Source: Haloarcula nitratireducens
Lineage (GTDB): Archaea; Halobacteriota; Halobacteria; Halobacteriales; Haloarculaceae
Reading direction: 5' to 3'
NCBI RefSeq assembly: GCF_019599505.1
Contig: NZ_RKLT01000001.1
Location: 1,214,590-1,278,589 of the forward strand
DNA length: 64,000 nt
Shown: in pieces, positions 37,937 through 45,214 of the stretch
Layout of the letters: every line of letters starts with the position of its first letter
Position numbering within the stretch: the stretch's first letter is position 1
Program-made: the position numbers and the translations under genes
The notes under the pieces: model-generated
What the model was told of the DNA's origin: nothing
The model's input: only the letters and a program-made list of their open reading frames with translations
Databases searched by the model: none

Positions 37937-39553
37937 ATGGACGCTCAGGTCACGCCCGAGGAGGTACTCGACGCCTGTTCGGCGAACGACGCGCCCGGCG
38001 AGCCGATGACGGCGGACGAGATCGCGGCGGAACTGGAGCGTCCCCGCGACGCGGTCGCCGAGACGCTCGAAGCGCTGGCCGCTCGGGGCGATCTCGAGGG
38101 GAAAACCGTCGACGACCGAGTTCGGGTGTGGTGGCGACCCGCCGAACTCGACTCACCGCCCGACCGCTCGTCCGCTCAGAAACCGCGCGACGGCGCGGAA
38201 GCTGATACGCCCCACACCGACTTCGAGACGTTGCTGGGGCAGCTATCGATGCCGTTCTACACGCTCGATAGCGGATGGCGCTTCACCTATCTGAACGAAG
38301 CCGCCTCGGAGCGACTCGCGGCCGGCGAAGACGTCCTGGGTCGTCGGATCTGGGAGGCGTGCGAGTGGGCGTCGGACCAGCGGTTTCGAGACGAGCTCCG
38401 GGCGGCGATGGGCACCGCGGAGCCGACAGCCTTCGAGTTCTATCACCCCGAACCGGTCGGGGCGTGGCGTGCGATCCATCTGTACCCCACTGCGACCGGA
38501 CTGGCAGTATACGTCTACGACATCGAGACGTGGAAGCGACGCGAGCGCGAACTGAAGCAGTACGAGGACATCGTCGAAGCGATGTCGGACGGCGTCTACG
38601 TCGTCGACGAGTCCGGGCGCTTCGCCATGGTCAACGAGGCGTACGCGGAGCTGACGGGATACGCCGAGTCCGACCTGCTCGGGCGGCCGGCTTCGGCGCT
38701 GGTCGACGACGAGACGGCCGCGAGAGCCAACGAGCTGAGCCGCGAGCTGACGGCGGAGACACGCGAGGCAGCCAGTTTAGAGGCGGAGCTCCGGACGGCG
38801 ACCGACGAGCGAATCGTCGCGGAAGCGACGTTCTCCATCGCCAGCGCGGAGGACGGAAGCAGTCGGCGGATCGGCGTCGTCCGCGACGTGACCGAACGCT
38901 ACGAGCGCGAACGGCGACTCGAAGAGACCGTGACCCGGCTGGAGAGTTTCGCCAGCATGCTCGCTCACGAGCTTCGTAACCCGGTCACCATCGGCCAGAT
39001 ATACAGTCGGCAGCTACCCGACGACGCGGATACGGAGGCCGTCGAGTACGTGAGTGACGCCTTCGATCGCATCGAGGACATGATAGACGTCATGCTCGCA
39101 CTGGCCCGGGGTCACGAGCCGGTCGGTGAGTGTTCACCGATACCTCTCGCCGAGGTCGCGACGGCCGCGTGGAACGATATCGAGACCGGCGACGCGACCC
39201 TGGAGCTAGTGACGGACCGCGAGATACGAGCGGACGAAACGTACCTTCGCCATCTCTTCGGGAGCCTGTTCCAGAACAGCGTGGAACACGGTCGTTCGAG
39301 AGACGGCGAGACCGTCACGGTCACCGTCGGCGACCTCCCGACCGGGTTCTACGTGGCCGACGACGGGGACGGCATCCCCTCCGCCGATCTGAACGTCGTC
39401 TTCGAGCCGGGCTACACGACGGCGGCCGGCCGCGGCGGAACGGGGTTGGGGCTGGCGTTCGTCGAAGAGTTAGCCGAAGTATACGGCTGGGAGTGTCGCG
39501 CGACCGACAGCGAGTCCGGCGGCGCGCGCTTCGAGTTCACGGCGGTGGACTGA
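37937..39553 (+). CDS. PAS-domain sensor histidine kinase
   Basis: A 538-residue soluble kinase. The N-terminus (about 5-70, with AEELERPRDAVAETL-like helices and DRVRVWWRP wing) resembles a winged helix. Two PAS domains follow at about 98-200 and 205-325, the second with VVDESGRFAMVNEAYAELTG. The H box FASMLAHELRNPV puts the phospho-acceptor His at 344. The ATPase has N box QNSVEHG, G1 VADDGDGIP and G2 GGTGLGLAFVEEL. No membrane helix is present, so it senses an internal signal. No response regulator is adjacent. The start at 37937 follows a GAGGTGAGGG-type ribosome site. Confidence 0.9.
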   Translation: MDAQVTPEEVLDACSANDAPGEPMTADEIAAELERPRDAVAETLEALAARGDLEGKTVDDRVRVWWRPAELDSPPDRSSAQKPRDGAEADTPHTDFETLLGQLSMPFYTLDSGWRFTYLNEAASERLAAGEDVLGRRIWEACEWASDQRFRDELRAAMGTAEPTAFEFYHPEPVGAWRAIHLYPTATGLAVYVYDIETWKRRERELKQYEDIVEAMSDGVYVVDESGRFAMVNEAYAELTGYAESDLLGRPASALVDDETAARANELSRELTAETREAASLEAELRTATDERIVAEATFSIASAEDGSSRRIGVVRDVTERYERERRLEETVTRLESFASMLAHELRNPVTIGQIYSRQLPDDADTEAVEYVSDAFDRIEDMIDVMLALARGHEPVGECSPIPLAEVATAAWNDIETGDATLELVTDREIRADETYLRHLFGSLFQNSVEHGRSRDGETVTVTVGDLPTGFYVADDGDGIPSADLNVVFEPGYTTAAGRGGTGLGLAFVEELAEVYGWECRATDSESGGARFEFTAVD

Positions 39554-39640
39554 TCCGTCAACGCGTGGTGAGGGCGTCGCCGCCGACCGCCCTCCGCTAC
39601 CCACAAACCCTTTTCAACGCCGCCGCCGAACCTCCCGTCG

Positions 39641-40924
39641 ATGTCTCTCGAAGATCATGTCGAGGAACTCGCCTCCGACCTCGACGTAGACAAAGAGGAG
39701 GTCAGACGCGACTTAGAGAACCTCGTGGAGTACTCCGTCCCGATGGACGAGGCCAAGCAGAGCCTCCGCCGGAAGTACGGCGGCGGCGACTCCGGCGGCA
39801 GCGGCGGCACGCCGTCGAGTAAGGCCATCGGCGAGGTCACCACCGACGACTCGAACGTGACGGTCACCGCCGTCGTCCTCACGTCCGGTCGCCGGTCCAT
39901 CCAGTACAACGGCGAGCAACACGTCATCCGGGAGGGCCAACTCGCAGACGAGTCCGGTACCATCTCCTACACCGCGTGGGACGGCTTCGAGGGCGACCTC
40001 GAACCCGGCGAGACCGTCCAGTTCGGGAACGCCGGCGTCCGCGAGTGGGACGGCCATCCCGAACTCAACCTCGGGCAGAGCACGCAGGCCGAACCCGTGG
40101 AAGCGACGCTCGATATCGACGCCGAGGTGGGCGGGGAATCGGCGCTCGCCGACATCGAACCCGGCGACCGCGGCATCACCGTCGAGGTGCGGGTCTTAGA
40201 GTGCGAGGAGAAGGTCATCGACGGGCGGGACGGCGAGACGACCATCCTGAGCGGCGTCCTCGGTGACGAGAGCGGGCGGCTCCCCTTCACGGACTGGGAG
40301 CCCCACGACGCCATCGAGGAGGGGGCGTCCGTCCGCATCGAGGAGACGTTCGTCCGCGAGTTCCGCGGCGCGCCCTCGGTGAACGTCTCGGAGTTCTCCA
40401 CGGTCACGCCGCTCTCCGAACCCGTTAGCGTCACCGAAGACGCGCCGCGGATGCGCGTCCGCGAGGCAGTCGAGAGCGGCGGTCAGTTCGACGTGGAACT
40501 GGTCGGCAACGTCATCGAGATCCGGGACGGCTCCGGCCTCATCGAGCGCTGTCCCGACTGCGGCCGCGTCGTCCAGAACGGTCAGTGTCGCACCCACGGC
40601 GCGGTCGACGGCGAGGACGACCTGCGGACGAAGGCCATCTTAGACGACGGTACCGCCACGGTCACGGTCATCCTCGACGACGAACTCACCGAGCGAGTGT
40701 ACGGCGGCGACTTGGACGACGCCCGCGAACACGCCCGGGACGCGATGGACAAGGAGGTCGTCGCGGACCGCATCGCCGAGCGCGTCGTCGGCCACGAGTA
40801 CGTCGTCCGCGGGTCGCTGTCGGTCGACGAGTACGGCGCGAACCTCAACGCCACCGAGTTCGAGGAGGCCGACGACGACCCCGCAGCGCGCGCGAGTGAC
40901 TTCCTCCAGGGGGTCGACGCATGA
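39641..40924 (+). CDS. rpa1: Single-stranded DNA-binding protein RPA1-like
   Basis: A 427-residue replication protein A. It begins with an acidic helical N-terminus (about 1-50), followed by several OB folds: about 65-165 (NVTVTAVVLTSGRRSIQYNG), 170-275 and 280-395. A zinc knuckle CPDCGRVVQNGQCRTHG near 304-321 is inserted in the last part. It coats ssDNA during replication and repair. The order rpa1, rpap1, rpe is that of the Haloferax volcanii rpa1 operon. The stop overlaps the next ATG by 4 nt, so translation is coupled. Confidence 0.94.
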   Translation: MSLEDHVEELASDLDVDKEEVRRDLENLVEYSVPMDEAKQSLRRKYGGGDSGGSGGTPSSKAIGEVTTDDSNVTVTAVVLTSGRRSIQYNGEQHVIREGQLADESGTISYTAWDGFEGDLEPGETVQFGNAGVREWDGHPELNLGQSTQAEPVEATLDIDAEVGGESALADIEPGDRGITVEVRVLECEEKVIDGRDGETTILSGVLGDESGRLPFTDWEPHDAIEEGASVRIEETFVREFRGAPSVNVSEFSTVTPLSEPVSVTEDAPRMRVREAVESGGQFDVELVGNVIEIRDGSGLIERCPDCGRVVQNGQCRTHGAVDGEDDLRTKAILDDGTATVTVILDDELTERVYGGDLDDAREHARDAMDKEVVADRIAERVVGHEYVVRGSLSVDEYGANLNATEFEEADDDPAARASDFLQGVDA

Positions 40925-42606
40925 GCGAGTCAGAGGACGGCGGGCCGGGCCGTCGCGAGGTCGCCCACCGCCTGTTCGCCGCGGAGTTCGACGATTCGGA
41001 CTTCTCGTACTCCGAGTCCGACGAGGAGCGCGCCCCGAACTACGTCGTCACGCCCACGGGCGCGCGGGTCAACCGCCTGTTCGCCGTCGGCGTCCTCACC
41101 GAGATCGAGCAGGTCAACGAGGAGGTGCTCCGCGCCCGAATCGTCGACCCGACGGGGCCGTTCGTCGTCTACGCCGGGCAGTACCAGCCCGACGCGCTGG
41201 CGTTCCTAGAGGGCGCGACGCCGCCGCTGTTCGTCGCCATCACCGGCAAGGCTCGAACGTTCGAACCGGAAGACGGCGACCGCGTGTTCACCTCGATCCG
41301 CCCGGAGTCCATCAGCGAGGTGGACGCCGACACCCGCGACCGCTGGGTCGTCCAGACCGCGGAGCAGACCGTCGAGCGCATCGGCCACGCGGCCAGCGCC
41401 AAGCAGTCCGATCTCACGGGCGACGACCTCCGCGCTTCGCTCACCGAATCCGGCGTCGGGGAGAGCCTCGCCGCCGGCATCCCGCTGGCGCTGGAACACT
41501 ACGGCACGACCGGCGACTATCTCGAAGCGCTCCGCGACCTCTCGCTCGACGCGGCCCGCGTCGTGGCGGACGAGGTCGACGAGGCCGGGACGCTGTCGCT
41601 GTCGCCCGGCGACGGCACCGACGATCCGCTGCCGGTGCTGGCCGACGCCGAACTCGACACCGACGTGGCGGCGGTCGCGGCCGAAGGCGAGAGCGCCGGC
41701 GCGGTCGAAAGCGAGGCGGAATCGACCGGCGAGGCGGAACCGGCGACCGAGGCAGAACCGGCGACCGAGGCAGAACCGGCGACCGAGGCGACCGCGGAGG
41801 CCGAGAGCGCCGACACCGAGAGCATGGGCACCGCCGACGCGACGCCCGACGAGGGCGAGACCGTCGAACCGACCGAACCGGAGTCCGACGACGCTCCCAC
41901 CGAGACCGATACCGACGTGGGAACCGGCGACGAGTTCGCCGGCGACGAGACGGAGATCGCCGATTCGAGCGAGACGGCGACCGCCGCCGAGTCGGCCGAG
42001 GCCGGCGCTGACGACGCGGACGCCGACGACGAAGTCGGCGACTTCGACACCGAGTTCGAACTCGACGAGGACGAGCGCGAGGAGATAGAGGCGGAGTACG
42101 GCACCGACTTCCAGAGCGGGTCGGAGGTCGACGAGCCGGGCGAGGCCGACATCGAGACGCCGGACCCGGAGGAGTTGGCCGAAGCAGAGGCGGAGGCGTC
42201 CGAGGAGGGCGCACCCGCGGACGCCGCCGACGCGGAGTCCGCGCCGGACTCGCCCGGCGCGCCGGCCGGCGACGAGTCGCCCGCACCGAGCGTGGACGCG
42301 GCGACGAGCGACGCGCCCGCCGAGACGCCCGAGACGGCGACCGAGGCGGGGGCCGACGAGACCACCCCCGAGGAGTCGGCCGACGCAGCCGACGAACCCG
42401 ACGCCGAGGACGTCGACCTCGAAGACGCCGTGATGGACGTCATGCGCGACTTGGACGACGGCGGCGGCGCTGACCGCGAGGAGATCCGCGCGACCGTCGC
42501 CGAGGAGTACGGAGCCGACCCCGACGCCGTCGAGGACGCGATCCAGGACGCGTTGATGAGCGGGCAATGTTACGAGCCCGAAGACGGCAAGCTGACCCCC
42601 ATCTGA
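40921..42606 (+). CDS. rpap1: RPA-associated protein with long acidic linker
   Basis: A 561-residue partner of Rpa1. Residues 1-215 form an OB-type domain (RREVAHRLFAAEFDDSDFSY, VVTPTGARVNRLFAVGVLTE, FVVYAGQYQPDALAFLEG). Residues about 240-500 are a disordered acidic linker, longer than seems needed, including three copies of an 18-nt repeat and a segment (430-487) nearly identical to part of the FHA protein at 55234-56589. The C-terminal 65 residues (DLEDAVMDVMRDLDDGGGAD and following) look like a winged helix, as in eukaryotic RPA32. It probably forms a complex with Rpa1 on ssDNA. Confidence 0.9.
   Translation: MSESEDGGPGRREVAHRLFAAEFDDSDFSYSESDEERAPNYVVTPTGARVNRLFAVGVLTEIEQVNEEVLRARIVDPTGPFVVYAGQYQPDALAFLEGATPPLFVAITGKARTFEPEDGDRVFTSIRPESISEVDADTRDRWVVQTAEQTVERIGHAASAKQSDLTGDDLRASLTESGVGESLAAGIPLALEHYGTTGDYLEALRDLSLDAARVVADEVDEAGTLSLSPGDGTDDPLPVLADAELDTDVAAVAAEGESAGAVESEAESTGEAEPATEAEPATEAEPATEATAEAESADTESMGTADATPDEGETVEPTEPESDDAPTETDTDVGTGDEFAGDETEIADSSETATAAESAEAGADDADADDEVGDFDTEFELDEDEREEIEAEYGTDFQSGSEVDEPGEADIETPDPEELAEAEAEASEEGAPADAADAESAPDSPGAPAGDESPAPSVDAATSDAPAETPETATEAGADETTPEESADAADEPDAEDVDLEDAVMDVMRDLDDGGGADREEIRATVAEEYGADPDAVEDAIQDALMSGQCYEPEDGKLTPI
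41731..41784 (+). repeat. Three tandem 18-nt repeats inside rpap1
   Basis: Three near-identical units of GAGGCAGAACCGGCGACC encode Glu-Ala-Glu-Pro-Ala-Thr three times; the first differs from the others by one base at a third codon position. They lie in the acidic linker and keep frame. This is slippage-type expansion and could vary between strains. Confidence 0.9.
42208..42381 (+). repeat. Linker segment duplicated in the FHA gene at 56032-56205
   Basis: Codons 430-487 of rpap1 align without gaps with codons 129-186 of the minus-strand FHA gene: 46 of 58 residues identical by hand. Over the last 81 nt (42301-42381) I count 76 identical bases, including most silent positions. The two genes are otherwise unrelated. 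Confidence 0.85.
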
Positions 42607-42658
42607 GACGGGCGCGCAGTCGCGCCCCTTTTCTCCCGTCGTCGCCAACGCGAGAGCG

Positions 42659-43408
42659 ATGCGCGTCGAACCGCTCCCGAACGCCCCGGCCGCCACCGTC
42701 GAGACCGACGGCGAGCGACTGCTGGCGGTGGCCGATTACCACGCCGGTATCGAGGCCGGACTTCGCTACGAGGGCGTTTCACTCCAGTCGGCGGCCGACG
42801 AGCGTCGCGAGCGGGTACTCGACCTCCTCGACAGAGCGCGAGCGGACCGACTGGTCGTCCTCGGCGACCTCGGTCACGCCATCGGCGACCCCTTCGCCGA
42901 GGAGCGCGAGGAGTTGACTGAACTGTTCGAGGCCGTGGAGGTGCCGGTCACCCTCGTGAAGGGGAACCACGACGGCGACCTGGAACCCGTCCTCGCCGAG
43001 ATGGACGCCGCCGTCGACGTGACGCCGGGCCACGGGACCCGCGTCGGCGACGTCGGGTTCGTCCACGGACACACGTGGCCCGCTCCCGACGTCCTGAACG
43101 CCGAGGTCGTCTGCGTGGGCCACGAACATCCCGTCGTCAGACTGGAGGACGAGGTCGGCGGCGCGCGCAAGGAACGGGCGTGGCTCCGCGGGTCGCTCGT
43201 CGCCGACCCGTTCGCCGACCGCTACGGCGCGGCCGTCGAGACGAGCGCCGACCTCGTCGTCTTCCCGGCGTTCAACGACCGCTCGGGCGGGACGTGGGTC
43301 AACGTCGAGGGACAGGACTTCCTCGCGCCGTTTCTCCCGGACGGGATGGCCGACGCGGAGGCGTTCTTGCTCGACGGGACGCGACTCGGGCAGTATCGGC
43401 GGGTGTGA
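42659..43408 (+). CDS. rpe: Calcineurin-like phosphoesterase of the RPA operon
   Basis: A 249-residue metallophosphoesterase. Metal ligands: DYH (Asp26, His28) in AVADYHAGI, GDLGH near 74-78, GNHDGD near 101-106, and GHEHPV near 154-159. This matches the rpe gene downstream of rpa1-rpap1 in Haloferax volcanii and the MJ0037/YfcE-like DNA-repair-associated phosphoesterases. The biochemical substrate is not established from sequence; nuclease or phosphatase action on DNA ends would fit. It follows rpap1 by 52 bp. Confidence 0.9.
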   Translation: MRVEPLPNAPAATVETDGERLLAVADYHAGIEAGLRYEGVSLQSAADERRERVLDLLDRARADRLVVLGDLGHAIGDPFAEEREELTELFEAVEVPVTLVKGNHDGDLEPVLAEMDAAVDVTPGHGTRVGDVGFVHGHTWPAPDVLNAEVVCVGHEHPVVRLEDEVGGARKERAWLRGSLVADPFADRYGAAVETSADLVVFPAFNDRSGGTWVNVEGQDFLAPFLPDGMADAEAFLLDGTRLGQYRRV

Positions 43409-43417
43409 TTCTCCGTC

Positions 43418-44278
43418 CTATTCGCTCACGACGGCCTCTAAGCGCTCGACGAGTTCCACGTTCCCCAGAAACGTCGGCGTCCGCCCGTGGAGTTCGTCGG
43501 GTTCGACGTCCAGGAGCGATTGGGACCCGTCGGAGGAGCCGCCGCTGGCCGCTTCGACGAGGTACGCGAGCGGCGCGGCCTCGAAGTGGACGCGGAGCTT
43601 GCCGTCGGGATACGTGGTCGTCGCCGGGTAGCCGAAGATACCGCCGTACTCCAGCACCTGTGCGAGGTCGGCCACCGTCGCGCCGCCGTAGCGGAGTTTC
43701 AGCTCCCGGCTCAGCTGCTGGGCGAAGTCGTTGACCGCGTCGGTTCGCTCGCCGCTCTTGCCGGCGATGCCGACCACGGTCGGTTCCTCGGGCAGCGAGA
43801 ACGTCCCCCAGCGCTCGCTGTGGCCGTCGCGCAGGAGGTACTCCTGAACCACGTCGCGGTCCTCGCGGGCGACTGTCATCGTCGTGTAGGGGCCGTAGAG
43901 GACCATCATCGCGGCGACCATATCGCGACCCGTCGCGGGGAGCGGCGCGTCGTAGACGCCGACGATAGTGCCGACGGAGTTGTTCGACGCGAGATTCGCC
44001 GAGCCGTCCAGCGGGTCGATGGCGACGGCGTAGCCCTCGCCGCAGTCCACCACGTTCTCTCGCTCTTCGCTCGCGTAGCCGCCGACGCCGTCGATGTAGG
44101 ACAGGGCGTCGAAGAATAGGTCGTCGGCCCACACGTCGCCGCCGACCTGCCGTTCGCCGCTGGGGTTCTCGTCGCCGGGATCTCCGCCGCCGCGTCGGCC
44201 GGCGTAGTTGGCGAGGTTCCGGCGCATGTAGTGTGCCGTGTCCTTGACCGCCCGTTCGATGTCGTCGAGCGTGTTCAT
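43418..44278 (-). CDS. fbp: Fructose-1,6-bisphosphatase, class I type
   Basis: A 286-residue sugar phosphatase removing the C1 phosphate of fructose 1,6-bisphosphate in gluconeogenesis. The metal-binding motif DPLDGSAN is at 88-95, with conserved SEERENV before it and [10 protein letters not shown] and [19 protein letters not shown] after, typical of class I FBPases, here the haloarchaeal form. It is convergent with rpe (9 bp between stops). It complements enolase in the same window for gluconeogenic flow. Confidence 0.93.
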   Translation of the reverse strand: MNTLDDIERAVKDTAHYMRRNLANYAGRRGGGDPGDENPSGERQVGGDVWADDLFFDALSYIDGVGGYASEERENVVDCGEGYAVAIDPLDGSANLASNNSVGTIVGVYDAPLPATGRDMVAAMMVLYGPYTTMTVAREDRDVVQEYLLRDGHSERWGTFSLPEEPTVVGIAGKSGERTDAVNDFAQQLSRELKLRYGGATVADLAQVLEYGGIFGYPATTTYPDGKLRVHFEAAPLAYLVEAASGGSSDGSQSLLDVEPDELHGRTPTFLGNVELVERLEAVVSE

Positions 44279-44343
44279 CGACCCGCCCTCGCGCTGTCAC
44301 TGGGTTCGAACATGTCCCCACGTCGTCTCGCCGGCGACATAAA

Positions 44344-45114
44344 CTACACGTGCGGTTTCGGAAAGAGGTCTTCGGCCGGCTGGTCGTCTAACCACTCGCA
44401 GAGACCGGTGAGGTTCGAAAGCGCCGCATCGAACAGTTTCTCGCCCGCCTCGGCCGAGGCGTCGGTCTGGTCGCCGAGCACGCCGTTCTCGGTGTTGTCG
44501 ATGGCGTCGTAGAAGGTGCGAGCGCCGTTGACGCGCCCGGTCGTCTCGTCGAACTCCCTGCAGCCGCCGTCGCGGGCGTCCTCGAGGCGCTCCTCGTGGA
44601 CCAGTTCGCCGGCGAGATACTGGACGAGCGACGTCTCCTTGGGCCCGCCGTGGGGGCCGGGCGTCTCGAACGTCTCCGCTATCAGGTCGGTGATGCTCTC
44701 GTCCCACATCCACTCGATGGCGTACAGCGTCCCGTCGTCGCGCAGCCGGCGGCCCACCTCGCGGAGATGCTCGACGTTGCCGCCGTGGGCGTTGACGAAG
44801 ATGACGCGGTCGATGCCGTGGTACGCCAGATTCCGGGTGATGCTCTCGACGTAGTCCCGGAACGCCGGCGCGTCGGCCCACATCGTTCCGTGGAACTGCC
44901 GGTGGTGGGGGCTGACGCCGACGTTGACGGTCGGCGTACAGAGATAGCCCGTCTCCTCGGCGGCCCGGCGGGCGAAGGACTCGGCGATGATGTGGTCGGT
45001 CGCTTCGGGGAGATGCGGTCCGTGTTGCTCCGTCGACCCCAGCGGCATCAGCGCCAGCGACTCCGACTCGAAGTACGATTCGAGGTCCGGCCACGCCTCG
45101 TCGGCGAGATACAT
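44344..45114 (-). CDS. Creatininase-family amidohydrolase
   Basis: A 256-residue metal hydrolase. GSTEQHGPHLPEATD near 27-41 gives the Glu/His/Asp metal set, VNAHGGNVEHL the second, and GPHGGPKETSLV the third. Creatininase-family proteins in archaea include ArfB, which deformylates the riboflavin/F420 precursor just before ArfC, and this protein is a reasonable candidate, but mycofactocin-type or creatinine-type enzymes share the motifs. The start at 45114 was chosen by domain onset (MYLADEAWPDLESY). It is divergent from lhr. Confidence 0.82.
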   Translation of the reverse strand: MYLADEAWPDLESYFESESLALMPLGSTEQHGPHLPEATDHIIAESFARRAAEETGYLCTPTVNVGVSPHHRQFHGTMWADAPAFRDYVESITRNLAYHGIDRVIFVNAHGGNVEHLREVGRRLRDDGTLYAIEWMWDESITDLIAETFETPGPHGGPKETSLVQYLAGELVHEERLEDARDGGCREFDETTGRVNGARTFYDAIDNTENGVLGDQTDASAEAGEKLFDAALSNLTGLCEWLDDQPAEDLFPKPHV

Positions 45115-45214
45115 GGACCCAGTTCCGGCGCGAGCGCCTTGAAACCGATGCCGAATAGGCCCGATAACGTGTGACACGACGCGCTTAACCGGTCGTATCC
45201 GCTAGGCGGGTTCG

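Noticed and set aside
41731..42390. CRISPR-like repetition in rpap1
   Set aside because: The 18-nt units are tandem, in frame, without spacers; they are protein linker repeats. No CRISPR array is seen anywhere in the window.
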